Assembly: GCA_016208315.1 (NCBI GenBank)
Contig: JACQYF010000074.1
Location: 1-64,000 of the forward strand
Direction of reading: 5' to 3'
DNA: 64,000 nt
DNA from: Chloroflexota bacterium
GTDB lineage: Bacteria; Chloroflexota; Anaerolineae; UBA4142
Shown: positions 51,431-59,342 of the stretch, one piece after another
How positions within the stretch are numbered: the stretch's first letter is position 1
Layout: each line of letters opens with the position of its first letter
Position numbers and translations under genes: made by a program
The notes under the pieces: model-generated
The model's input: the letters and a program-made list of their open reading frames with translations, nothing else
Told to the model about the DNA's origin: nothing
Database searches by the model: none

Positions 51431-52274
51431 GGGGCTTGAGCCAGAACAACAGCACGAGCGCGCCGACGAAAATCATCGCAAATTCGACAAAGACGATTTT
51501 GTTCAGGCGGCCCCAGAGGTATTGCTGCGTGAGGCCGGTAAAGCCGTAAAAGAAGGCCAGGAGCAGCGCGCCGCCGGTAAAGCCGGTGAGGTTCCAATAG
51601 TTGAGCGCCCAGACGATCTCGCCGACGGACAAGCCAACCGCCATCGCGTACAACCAAGTGCGCCGGAAATCCGCTTCGCTGCCGCGGAACAACTCCAGCG
51701 CGAGCAGACCCGCCGCGAAACCGATGGCGGGCGCGGAATAGAGACTGCGAATCTTCCAACTGTAGATCGTCGCGAACAGAATCAGCGCGATCAAGTACAC
51801 GGCCAGGTTGACGCCCAAGCGCGCCGCGCTGTACCAGCGATCGTCCATATCAATGGTAAAGTATTCGCCGATAATCGTCGCGACCAGAAACGCGCCTGCC
51901 AACGCCAGACCGATCAGTCCATAGACGCGCGCTTGCGTCAGCGACAACAGGACCGTGGTCGTCATGACGATCAGCGCGGGCAGAATCCAGAGGATAAAGA
52001 TATAGCGGCTCTCGCCGAGATGAACACGCGGGTGGGTGCGCGCAATCGAGTCTACGCCCGCGGCGGTCAGCGCCGCCAGCAAGACGGCAAGCAGCCAGGT
52101 GCCCGACATCGTCACACTTGCTTCCGATCCGAGGAACGAGAATTCGATGCGGCGCGAAGGGAGATCGAGAACGAGCGAGAGTGTCAGACCGACGAGCACG
52201 AAACTGATCAGCAAGCTCAAGCGATCGAGAGGGGCGAGCACACCTTTCACTTGCGGCGGTGATTGGTCCAGCAT
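51426..52274 (-). CDS. Multi-pass membrane protein of unknown function
   Basis: A 282-residue protein with about eight hydrophobic segments, e.g. LSLLISFVLVGLTLSLVLDL, GTWLLAVLLAALTAAGVDSI, FILWILPALIVMTTTVLL, AVYLIALILFATIYSW and IVFVEFAMIFVGALVLLFWL. Around residue 40, RRIEFSFLGSEASVTMSG may be an extracellular loop. It resembles Chloroflexota-specific DUF5656-type proteins as far as I can recall. It stands alone on the minus strand, convergent with the EamA gene. Confidence 0.75.
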   Translation of the reverse strand: MLDQSPPQVKGVLAPLDRLSLLISFVLVGLTLSLVLDLPSRRIEFSFLGSEASVTMSGTWLLAVLLAALTAAGVDSIARTHPRVHLGESRYIFILWILPALIVMTTTVLLSLTQARVYGLIGLALAGAFLVATIIGEYFTIDMDDRWYSAARLGVNLAVYLIALILFATIYSWKIRSLYSAPAIGFAAGLLALELFRGSEADFRRTWLYAMAVGLSVGEIVWALNYWNLTGFTGGALLLAFFYGFTGLTQQYLWGRLNKIVFVEFAMIFVGALVLLFWLKPQ

Positions 52275-52312
52275 GACCGCATCTTAATCTGCGAAACGGA
52301 TTTTGTCAAAAA

Positions 52313-52957
52313 ATGGAAATTATCCTCATGGTCCTGCTCGGCTGGCTCGTCGGGATGATCGTCAACCGCGCAGCGGACCGACTACTGACGCCGCGTCCGT
52401 TACCGTTCCGCGCGTGGATCGTCCAAACGGCGAGCGCGGCCGCGTTCGCGGCGCTGTGGCTACGGTACGGCGCGTCGAGCCAATTCCTGCTCACTGCGAT
52501 TTACACCTTCGTTTTCCTGCTCGTCCTCGTGACCGATCTCGAACACCGGCTCATCCTGAATGTCGTCATCCTCCCCGCAATCCTCTTTGCCGCGCTCGCC
52601 AGCCCGTTTTCCGCGATGGGTTGGGTGCGCGCGCTGCTCGGCGGCGTGATTGCGTTGGTTTTCGTCTCGGGCATTTATTTGCTCGGCAAGTTGTTTGAAC
52701 GCATGCGCGGCTTGAACGTCAAGGGCGGCGCGTTTGGCCAAGGCGATGTGACGCTCTCCACTTTTATCGGCCTCGTGACCGGTTACCCCGCGGTGACGAA
52801 TGCGCTCATCCTCGGCATACTCCTCGGCGGGTTGGGCGCGGTCGTCATGCTCGCATATCACGCCCTCGTCCACCGCCGCCTCGCGCTCGATGCGGTATTT
52901 CCGTATGGCCCTTTTCTCTGCCTCGCCGGATGGTTCGCGATGATGTTTCAAACTTGA
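52313..52957 (+). CDS. Prepilin peptidase-like A24 protease
   Basis: Membrane protease of 214 residues. The two catalytic aspartates of the TFPP family appear in FLLVLVTDLEHRLI and GQGDVTLSTFIGLVTGYP. The N-terminal methylase domain with its cysteine zinc site is absent, so it may cleave without methylating, or act on class III or archaeal-type signal peptides. It has about six helices. It lies 38 bases from the divergent membrane gene at 51426. Confidence 0.87.
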   Translation: MEIILMVLLGWLVGMIVNRAADRLLTPRPLPFRAWIVQTASAAAFAALWLRYGASSQFLLTAIYTFVFLLVLVTDLEHRLILNVVILPAILFAALASPFSAMGWVRALLGGVIALVFVSGIYLLGKLFERMRGLNVKGGAFGQGDVTLSTFIGLVTGYPAVTNALILGILLGGLGAVVMLAYHALVHRRLALDAVFPYGPFLCLAGWFAMMFQT

Positions 52958-53004
52958 CTTTTGTGGTACAATAGAAAAGAGAATTTTTGTTCGTAAGGCA
53001 ACCT

Positions 53005-53541
53005 ATGGCTTCTACCTCCACGACGACCACCGTCTATTGCACGAACCATCCGAACACCGAAACGCTGCTGCGTTGTTATCGCTGCGGCAGACCGATGTGC
53101 CTTCGGTGTCTCACCCGCACGCCGGTCGGCATGATCTGCAAAGAATGTTTGGGCACCCAGCGCGCCGGCTACTACAATGCCACGCCGCTCGACTATGCGC
53201 TCGCGGCCATCGTCGGTTTCATCCTTTCGTTTATCGGCGGGTTGATCGCCGCGCTTTTGGGCGGGCTGTGGTTCTTTGCGATTTTCTACGCGCCCCTCGC
53301 GGGCGGCATCATCGCCGAAGGCGTTCGCTTTGTCGTTCGCCGGCATCGCGGCCGGTATATCGCGCTGATCGCCTGCGCGATGGTCGTTATCGGCGGTTTC
53401 ATCAATATCGGCGGGCCCACGATTCTGCTCGCGCTGCTGACTGGGCAGTTCGGGTTTGCGACGCGCGGCTTGCTCAACATCGGCTTTTGGATTTACCTCG
53501 TGCTGGCAACCGGCACGGTCTACGCGCGCTTGAGGGCATGA
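53005..53541 (+). CDS. B-box zinc-finger membrane protein
   Basis: A 178-residue protein. The N-terminal zinc-binding B-box-like module has CTNHPNTETLLRCYRCGRPMC and CLTRTPVGMICKEC (in pieces). Four hydrophobic segments follow (LAAIVGFILSFIGGLIAALL, WFFAIFYAPLAGGIIAEGV, IALIACAMVVIGGFINI, NIGFWIYLVLATGTVYA). Such proteins are common but uncharacterised in Chloroflexota and Actinobacteria. It ends one base before recN. Confidence 0.85.
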   Translation: MASTSTTTTVYCTNHPNTETLLRCYRCGRPMCLRCLTRTPVGMICKECLGTQRAGYYNATPLDYALAAIVGFILSFIGGLIAALLGGLWFFAIFYAPLAGGIIAEGVRFVVRRHRGRYIALIACAMVVIGGFINIGGPTILLALLTGQFGFATRGLLNIGFWIYLVLATGTVYARLRA

Positions 53542-53542
53542 T

Positions 53543-55306
53543 ATGCTGGCTGAAATTGACATCGGCAATTTTGCGATCATCGAGCACCTGCACCTGAAAT
53601 TGCACCGCGGGTTTAACGTGCTGACCGGCGAGACGGGCGCGGGCAAGTCCATTATCGTGGATGCGGTCGGCACGCTGCTCGGCGGGCGCGCGCAGAGCGA
53701 ATTCCTGCGCGCGGGCGCGGACCAAACGCGCGTCGAGGGCCTGTTCCTTCTCGACGGCGCGGGGCGCGAGACCACTTTTCCCATCCTCGACGAAATCGGC
53801 ATCGAACATCCCGACGATACGCTCATCATCACGCGCGAAATCAATCGCGAGGGGCGCAACGTGTGCCGCATCAACGGCCGCGCGGTGACGCTCCACATTC
53901 TGCAGCGCGTCGGCGAACGCCTGATTGACATCCACGGCCAGAGCGAGCACCTCTCTCTGCTCCGCGTCCGCGAGCATGTGGATTTTCTAGACCGCTATGG
54001 CAACTTGTGGGAGGCGCGGGCGCGGGTGGCGGAAAAAGTAAAAGAACTGCGCGCGGTCCGCAGCGAGTTGAAAAAGCTCATGGTGGATGCCCGCGAGATC
54101 GCGCGCCGTGTCGACCGCCTCACCTACGTCGTGGACGAAATCGCCGAGGCGCGTCTCAAGCTCGGCGAAGAGGAGGCGCTCAAGCAGGAACGCGAATTGT
54201 TGGGCAACGCGGAACTGCGCGCCAATCTCGCCGACCACGCTTATCGCGCCCTCTACGGCGCGGGCGAAGACGAAAAAGGCGCGATGGATTTGTTCAACGA
54301 AGCGCTGCAAGCCATCACCGGTTTGAACAAGTACGATCCGGCGGTCAAGGAGTTGTGCGACGAAGCGGAAAGCGCCGCCGCGCAGGCCGACGATTTGGCG
54401 CGTTCGCTGCGGAACTATCGCGATTCGGTGGAACACGACCCCAAACGGCTCGCCCAGATTGACGACCGGCTCGATCTGATTCACGGTTTGAAGCGCAAGT
54501 ACGGCGATAATATTGCCCAAGTGTTACAGTTCGGCGAAAACGCGGCCGCGGAACTCGCCGGCATCTCGCACAGCGAGCAGCGCACCGAAGAACTGCGCGC
54601 GCAAGAGCAGGAGCTGCTGCAAGTGGTTGCTTCGTTGGCGCTCGACCTATCCCGCGCGCGGCGCGAAGCCGGCGAGAGATTGTCGCGCGAGATCGAGGCG
54701 CAGTTGCAGGATTTGGGGATGGCCAAGGCCAAATTCGGCGTGGCGCTGGAACGCGCGGACGATCCCGACGGCGTCGAGGTAGAGGGACACCGTCTCGCGT
54801 TCGACGCGACGGGCATTGACCGCGTCGAGTTTCTCGTCTCGCCCAATCCGGGCGAGCCGCTCAAGCCGCTGGCGAAAATCGCGTCCGGTGGGGAAACGTC
54901 GCGCCTAATGCTGGCGATGAAATCGGTCCTCTCGATGGCGGACAATACGCCGACGCTGATCTTTGACGAGATTGACCAGGGCATCGGCGGGCGAACGGGC
55001 GGCATCGTCGGCAACAAGTTATGGGCGCTCACGCCGACCGCGCAAAGCCGCGACGGCGCGCCGCAGCATCAGGTGATTTGCGTGACGCACTTACCGCAGA
55101 TCGCCGCGTTCGGCGACGCGCACTTTCGCATCCACAAGGAAATCGTCGGCGAGCGGACGCTCACGCAGATTTCGGAATTGCGCGAGCAAGCGCGCGTCGA
55201 AGAGATGGCCGTAATGCTCGGCAGCGTCACCGCGACAACGCGCCAAAGCGCGGAGGAGATGTTGCAGGAGACGGAACGGCAGAAGGCGGTCAGCAGTAAA
55301 CAGTAA
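53543..55306 (+). CDS. recN: DNA repair protein RecN
   Basis: SMC-like ATPase of 587 residues for double-strand break repair. Walker A is GETGAGKSIIVDAVG near residue 33, a long coiled coil covers about residues 160-360, the signature is KIASGGETSRLMLAMK and Walker B is TLIFDEIDQGIGGRTG. ICVTHLPQIAAFGDAHF is also conserved. The gene starts one base after the upstream stop. The last residues (QKAVSSKQ) are encoded by a GTGAACAGT-type repeat, so the C-terminus has been remodelled. Confidence 0.96.
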   Translation: MLAEIDIGNFAIIEHLHLKLHRGFNVLTGETGAGKSIIVDAVGTLLGGRAQSEFLRAGADQTRVEGLFLLDGAGRETTFPILDEIGIEHPDDTLIITREINREGRNVCRINGRAVTLHILQRVGERLIDIHGQSEHLSLLRVREHVDFLDRYGNLWEARARVAEKVKELRAVRSELKKLMVDAREIARRVDRLTYVVDEIAEARLKLGEEEALKQERELLGNAELRANLADHAYRALYGAGEDEKGAMDLFNEALQAITGLNKYDPAVKELCDEAESAAAQADDLARSLRNYRDSVEHDPKRLAQIDDRLDLIHGLKRKYGDNIAQVLQFGENAAAELAGISHSEQRTEELRAQEQELLQVVASLALDLSRARREAGERLSREIEAQLQDLGMAKAKFGVALERADDPDGVEVEGHRLAFDATGIDRVEFLVSPNPGEPLKPLAKIASGGETSRLMLAMKSVLSMADNTPTLIFDEIDQGIGGRTGGIVGNKLWALTPTAQSRDGAPQHQVICVTHLPQIAAFGDAHFRIHKEIVGERTLTQISELREQARVEEMAVMLGSVTATTRQSAEEMLQETERQKAVSSKQ

Positions 55307-55331
55307 ACAGTGAACAGTGAACAGTGAACAG
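55291..55331. repeat. AGTAAACAGTGAACAGTG tandem repeat
   Basis: About five AGTGAACAG / AGTAAACAG units overlapping the recN stop; same family as 51359-51430 and 60664-60739, here without an inverted arm. Confidence 0.85.
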
Positions 55332-55358
55332 AAAACAAATTGCAGTAAGGAGCGCACA

Positions 55359-55601
55359 ATGGAAACCGTGACCTTGCCCGCTTCACTTGTAGAGAAAATG
55401 CTGCAAGCCGGAGAATCATTTGCCGAATTCAGCGATGAGCTAGAGGATTTCTTGCTCTCCCAGGACTCCAAGTTTATCGCCAAAATGCGCGCGGCGCGCG
55501 CCGATCACTTGGAAGGCAAGACCAAGCCCCTGAGCGCATTAGAACGCGAGATCAGCCGGCCTTCCAAACCGAGAAAACACTCGACTCGTGGTCGCCGCTA
55601 G
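55359..55601 (+). CDS. Putative antitoxin of a RelE/ParE-type pair
   Basis: A small protein of 80 residues. The N-terminal METVTLPASLVEKMLQAGE is helical, and the C-terminus is basic (SRPSKPRKHSTRGRR). It lies 21 bases before a ParE/RelE-like toxin gene and has AAGGAGCGC upstream of the ATG. The size and position fit an antitoxin; I do not recognise the family by sequence. Confidence 0.75.
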   Translation: METVTLPASLVEKMLQAGESFAEFSDELEDFLLSQDSKFIAKMRAARADHLEGKTKPLSALEREISRPSKPRKHSTRGRR

Positions 55602-55622
55602 CACCCCCCCCGGAGCATCGCG

Positions 55623-55895
55623 ATGTACACATTGGAGACCACGCCGCAGTTCGATGCCGATATTCGCGCGTTGGATTCATCGGTTGCTCGTCGCATTCTG
55701 AAAAAGTTGAAATGGCTCGCCGAAAACCCGCAATCTCTTCGCTTTGGCCTGAAGCACATGCCCGGCGACTTGCGCGGCTTGCAGAAATATCGCGTGGGTG
55801 ACTATCGTATTTTCTTCTGGGTACGGCACGACGCGCAGAAGATAATCCTGTATGGCATCGAACATCGCCGGCGCGCATACAAGCGCCTAAAGTAA
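55623..55895 (+). CDS. RelE/ParE-family toxin
   Basis: A 90-residue protein: YTLETTPQFDADIRAL, KKLKWLAENPQSLRFG, KHMPGDLRGLQKYRVGDYR, IFFWVRHDAQKIILYGIEHRRR. These are the standard segments of RelE/ParE toxins, including the Gly-Asp-Tyr-Arg strand and the basic C-terminus. It would cleave ribosome-bound mRNA (RelE) or poison gyrase (ParE). It pairs with the antitoxin gene just upstream. Confidence 0.92.
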   Translation: MYTLETTPQFDADIRALDSSVARRILKKLKWLAENPQSLRFGLKHMPGDLRGLQKYRVGDYRIFFWVRHDAQKIILYGIEHRRRAYKRLK

Positions 55896-55935
55896 AACGA
55901 AACCAAAAATCCATACTGGCACGCGGGAGACAACG

Positions 55936-56859
55936 ATGAACGACTTGATTCAATGGGGACTCGCCGTCGTATTGTGGGTTCAGACCTTCCGCAATCCGCT
56001 GTTCGACCAGTTCTTCCTGACGATCAATTTTCTGGGCGACGAAGAGTTCTACTTGATGTTCCTGCCCGTCGTTTTCTGGTGTCTCCACAAGACACTCGGA
56101 ATGCGCATGGGCGTCCTGTTCCTCTTGTCGTTTTACGCGAACCAATGGCTCAAGGATTTGTTCACCGCGCCCCGTCCTCACCAGGTGAGCGACAAGCTGT
56201 ACGCGCCGGTCAAGTACAGCGGTTATGGCATTCCGAGCGGCCACGCGCAGGGCACAGCGACCGTTTGGGGCTATCTCGCCACGCAGCTCCGCAAACCACT
56301 TTGGTGGATACTTGCGCTGGGGATCCCGCTCCTCATTTCCGTCGGGCGGATGTATATGGGCGACCACTTTCCGCAAGATGTGATCGCCGGTCTAGTCATC
56401 GGCGTTGCCTTGGTCACCGCGTACGCGGTGCTAGAACCGCGCGTCGCGCCGTGGGTCGTCGCTCAATCTCTGGCGATCAAGATCGCGCTGGTCGTCATCG
56501 TCTCGCTCGCGCTCGCGTTCCTGCATCTGACGGTGGATACCGCCGTCCTCATCGGCACATTTCTGGGATTCTATGGCAGCGTGGCGTTGGAAGAGGACCG
56601 GCTGCGCTTTGATGCCCACGCCATTTGGTGGAAACAGCTTGTCAAACTGGCGATCGGCCTCGCCGTTGTCTTTGGGCTGCGGCTCGGACTCAAAGCGATT
56701 TTCCCCGTGAACGAATGGTTCAACCTGCTGCGCTATGCCATCATCGGGGTGTGGATCGGCCTCGGCGCGCCGTGGGTGTTTGTAATGGCGCGGCTAGCGG
56801 GACACGGCAAGCGAGAGCCGACAGCGCCGGCGCAGATCGAATTGACGCCCGCGGGGTGA
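55936..56859 (+). CDS. PAP2-family phosphatase (membrane)
   Basis: Membrane phosphatase of 307 residues. All three catalytic motifs are visible: KDLFTAPRP, then YGIPSGHAQG, then SVGRMYMGDHFPQDV. Eight or so helices surround them. The family dephosphorylates undecaprenyl pyrophosphate, phosphatidic acid or similar lipids on the outer face. GGGAGACAAC precedes the ATG. It has no functional link with the toxin-antitoxin genes around it. Confidence 0.93.
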   Translation: MNDLIQWGLAVVLWVQTFRNPLFDQFFLTINFLGDEEFYLMFLPVVFWCLHKTLGMRMGVLFLLSFYANQWLKDLFTAPRPHQVSDKLYAPVKYSGYGIPSGHAQGTATVWGYLATQLRKPLWWILALGIPLLISVGRMYMGDHFPQDVIAGLVIGVALVTAYAVLEPRVAPWVVAQSLAIKIALVVIVSLALAFLHLTVDTAVLIGTFLGFYGSVALEEDRLRFDAHAIWWKQLVKLAIGLAVVFGLRLGLKAIFPVNEWFNLLRYAIIGVWIGLGAPWVFVMARLAGHGKREPTAPAQIELTPAG

Positions 56860-56888
56860 TGGGATAGAATGAAAGCGTGAGGTGAACG

Positions 56889-57230
56889 ATGGCAACGACT
56901 CGTGAGCAATTGGCGAAACTCGAAAAAGAAGTTCGGCAACTCAAGAAGCAGGTTGCCGAGCTTCGCCGCGAGCGGCGCGGGCAAGTCGCGCCCCCAAAGG
57001 ACGGCAAGCGCACCGCGCCCAAAGACCTGAGCGGACTGTCGGAGCGCGAGCGCGGACTGGACATCTTGCGCCGCGCCGGCGCAATCCGCGCGATGACGCC
57101 AGAGGAAGAGAAACTCGCGGCTGAATGGGATGCACTACCCGAAGAGCGAAAACGTGAAGTAGAGGCAGCATTGTGGAATGCCCACATTGATCCTCCATTA
57201 TCGCAACTCATTCATGAGATGCGTCGCTGA
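56889..57230 (+). CDS. Coiled-coil protein, likely antitoxin partner of the PIN-domain gene
   Basis: A 113-residue charged protein. An N-terminal coiled coil (REQLAKLEKEVRQLKKQVAEL in pieces) is followed by a basic linker and a C-terminal segment (GAIRAMTPEEEKLAAEWDAL, EERKREVEAALWNAHIDP). It ends five bases before a PIN-domain toxin gene, the usual layout of VapBC-type pairs. The C-terminal segment could bind the toxin. I do not recognise the antitoxin family. Confidence 0.75.
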   Translation: MATTREQLAKLEKEVRQLKKQVAELRRERRGQVAPPKDGKRTAPKDLSGLSERERGLDILRRAGAIRAMTPEEEKLAAEWDALPEERKREVEAALWNAHIDPPLSQLIHEMRR

Positions 57231-57235
57231 AGCCT

Positions 57236-57718
57236 ATGCCTTTCTACTACTTGGATTCAAGCGCAGTAGTCAAACGATACGTCAACGAATCGGGTAGCGC
57301 TTGGGTTCGTGACATCTGTGTGGCACACGAAGGCGAGACAAAGGCGAAATTGAACTCGATCACGATTGCCGAAATCGCCGTGGCCGAAGTGGCTTCTGCT
57401 TTCGCAATTCTTGTGCGCCGACGGGTCGTTTCCAAGGCAGATGGCGACGATGCCTATCGAAGATTCATCGGTGAGTTTCGGAGCGAGTACACTCTAGCTT
57501 ATCTCACGTCTGCTTTGATTCTTGCTGCGGCAGAATTGACCCAGCGTCACCCCCTCAAGGCATATGATGCCGTCCAGCTAGCCCTCGCACTCAATGCGAA
57601 CAAGGCACTGCAAGAAGAAAAACTCTCCCTCACCTTCGTGACCAGCGACAAGACGCTGCTCCAAGCCGCGCAAGCAGAAGGGCTTGCCGCGGAAAACCCG
57701 CAAGACCACGCCGACTAG
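57236..57718 (+). CDS. PIN-domain ribonuclease (VapC-like toxin)
   Basis: A 160-residue PIN domain protein. The acidic residues are in FYYLDSSAVVKRYVNE (first Asp), ITIAEIAVAEVAS (Glu) and RHPLKAYDAVQLALAL (Asp), with FVTSDKTLLQAA at the end. These proteins cleave RNA. The gene directly upstream is the probable antitoxin. The C-terminus ends within an ACCCTTCGGGT repeat sequence. Confidence 0.93.
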   Translation: MPFYYLDSSAVVKRYVNESGSAWVRDICVAHEGETKAKLNSITIAEIAVAEVASAFAILVRRRVVSKADGDDAYRRFIGEFRSEYTLAYLTSALILAAAELTQRHPLKAYDAVQLALALNANKALQEEKLSLTFVTSDKTLLQAAQAEGLAAENPQDHAD

Positions 57719-57809
57719 ACCCTTCGGGTTGTGCGGCTCTGCAACGAATTCACCCCTCACTCGTTAATACAGCTACAGGGAATTCGCGCCCGTTTGACGG
57801 GAGGCCAGT

Positions 57810-58229
57810 ATGGACCGGAAACGGTTCGGCGATTATCTGATTGACGGAAATTTGGTTACACCCGACCAACTTCAGAGAGCGCTGGAGCTTCAAATCCTTC
57901 AACTTCCCGGAACCAACACGCGGCTCGGCCACGTGCTCGTGCAACTGGGCGCGATTGAAGAACAGGATGTCGCTCTAATCCTGGAACAGCAAAAGGAGGT
58001 AAAGATGGAAATGAAACTGCTCGGCCAGTATTTGGTGGACGGTCACCAAATTAGCGAGGCCCAGGTGCAAAAGGCATTGGAAGTTCAAGCGAACAGCCTG
58101 CGCGGCGGACAGGCCCCGCTCTTCGGCACGGTACTCGTCGAGATGGGCGCGGTGAAGGAACAGGATGTGACGCAGGCGCTTGAACAACAAGAGATTGACC
58201 GCAGCCGTCACCGCATGAGCCAAATGTAA
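57810..58229 (+). CDS. Tandem MshEN/GspE-N-like domain protein
   Basis: A 139-residue protein of two similar halves: GDYLIDGNLVTPDQLQRAL with GHVLVQLGAIEEQDVALIL, and GQYLVDGHQISEAQVQKAL with GTVLVEMGAVKEQDVTQAL. Each half matches the N-terminal domain of type II secretion/type IV pilus ATPases (GspE/PilB), which in some cases binds cyclic di-GMP. Here there is no ATPase domain and no pilus genes nearby except the peptidase at 52313. It may be a free-standing ligand-binding or adaptor protein. GGGAGG precedes the ATG. Confidence 0.8.
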   Translation: MDRKRFGDYLIDGNLVTPDQLQRALELQILQLPGTNTRLGHVLVQLGAIEEQDVALILEQQKEVKMEMKLLGQYLVDGHQISEAQVQKALEVQANSLRGGQAPLFGTVLVEMGAVKEQDVTQALEQQEIDRSRHRMSQM

Positions 58230-58241
58230 GTTGAAAGAAAA

Positions 58242-58265
58242 AGAGGGGCCTGTGGGCCCCTCTTG
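58242..58265 (-). terminator. Terminator between convergent genes
   Basis: Arms AAGAGGGGCC (58242-58251) and GGCCCCTCTT (58256-58265) with loop TGTG. The T-run follows on the minus strand, so it ends the mevalonate kinase transcript; it may also work for the plus-strand gene. Confidence 0.88.
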
Positions 58266-58268
58266 CCG

Positions 58269-59201
58269 TTATCTCACCTCTGTAATGACGACGCGCGCCG
58301 CGCCGGCCGCCAGCAGCGTGTGCTCTACCGCCGGGCGCGTCCCCTCTTCGATCAGCGCGATGATATTGCCGCCGCGCCCCGCACCCGATAGCTTGGCGCC
58401 GCGCCCGCCCGCGCCCAGCGCCGCCGCGATCAATTTTTCGATTTCCGGCGACGAGACCCCGATCGCCCGCGCCTGCTCTTGGTTAGCGTTCATCAAGGGC
58501 CCCAGCGCGCCCACATCCCCGCTTTCGATGGCTCGCCGCGCGGCGCGCGCGATGCTGCCGATCTCGTCAAAGAGCGCTTCGTAGCGCGCACGATCTTGCT
58601 CCCACGCGCGGCGCACGTCGCCAACCGCGATCTTGGTCGGGCTGGCGATGCCTGTGTCGGCAATGGCGATCAGGAACGGGCGCGCGACGCGGAAGGATTC
58701 GAACGGCTGGCCGCGCACGTAATAGATCGGTTGGGCGAAAGCGATCACCGTGTTGTCAATTCCGCTTGGCGTCCCGTGATAGAGTTTCTCCACTTGATAG
58801 GCGAGCGCGGACACTTGATCTGCGCTCAGGGCGAAATTAAAAAACGCCATCAGCGCGCGGGCCACCGCGACCGAAACCGCCGCGCCGCTTCCCAAACCGC
58901 GCGCCACCGGAATGCTGGAGGACACGCGGACGGAAAAACGCTTCGGCTCGACGCCAAGCTGCGCGCACGTCAAGCGAATAATCGCCGCGATGGGATCCTC
59001 CGGCGCGGCCGATTCTAGGTCGTAACGGCGCGCGATGTCCGGCGCGTCGATTTCGACGCGGTCGCGCTCTGTCGCGGCGATCGTGGCTTGCGCTTGAACC
59101 TGAAAGACGGGTGCGGCAATCGCCGGACGCGCGTATACCACGGCGTGCTCGCCAAACAGAATGACCTTGCCGGGAGCGGTCGAAGTAGTCAATGCATACA
59201 C
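58269..59201 (-). CDS. Mevalonate kinase (GHMP kinase family)
   Basis: GHMP kinase of about 310 residues. STAPGKVILFGEHAVVYARPA is split over the N-terminal substrate motif, the ATP loop is PVARGLGSGAAVSVAVA, and the C-terminal KLSGAGRGGNIIALIE completes the fold. It phosphorylates mevalonate for isoprenoid synthesis; the mevalonate route is known in part of the Chloroflexota. The start is uncertain: GTG 59222 lies in a repeat, GTG 59201 and TTG 59192 are alternatives, and the last gives the N-terminus nearest to homologues. Confidence 0.88.
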   Translation of the reverse strand: MYALTTSTAPGKVILFGEHAVVYARPAIAAPVFQVQAQATIAATERDRVEIDAPDIARRYDLESAAPEDPIAAIIRLTCAQLGVEPKRFSVRVSSSIPVARGLGSGAAVSVAVARALMAFFNFALSADQVSALAYQVEKLYHGTPSGIDNTVIAFAQPIYYVRGQPFESFRVARPFLIAIADTGIASPTKIAVGDVRRAWEQDRARYEALFDEIGSIARAARRAIESGDVGALGPLMNANQEQARAIGVSSPEIEKLIAAALGAGGRGAKLSGAGRGGNIIALIEEGTRPAVEHTLLAAGAARVVITEVR

Positions 59202-59214
59202 CTTGTGGTAGAAT

Positions 59215-59330
59215 ACCCCCACCCCTCACCCCCCTCCCCCTTCCCCCTCCCCCCTCTCCTGGGCATGAACTTCAGCCCAGGAGAGGGGGGAGGGGGACCG
59301 AGGGGGTAGAGGGTGAGGTAGGGAGAGGGT
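59215..59330. repeat. C-rich/G-rich inverted repeat
   Basis: CCCCTCTCCTGGGC and GCCCAGGAGAGGGG arms around CATGAACTTCA, extended by runs of CCCC on the left and GGGGG on the right (G-tracts at 59285-59290, 59292-59296, 59302-59306, 59311-59313). It separates two divergent genes and may form a quadruplex. Confidence 0.8.
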
Positions 59331-59342
59331 TTGGAGGATTCT

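Noticed and set aside
57719-57809. Riboswitch (for example c-di-GMP type) before the MshEN-like gene
   Set aside because: The 90-base gap has no recognised aptamer motif and is too short for the known classes; it holds part of an ACCCTTCGGGT repeat.
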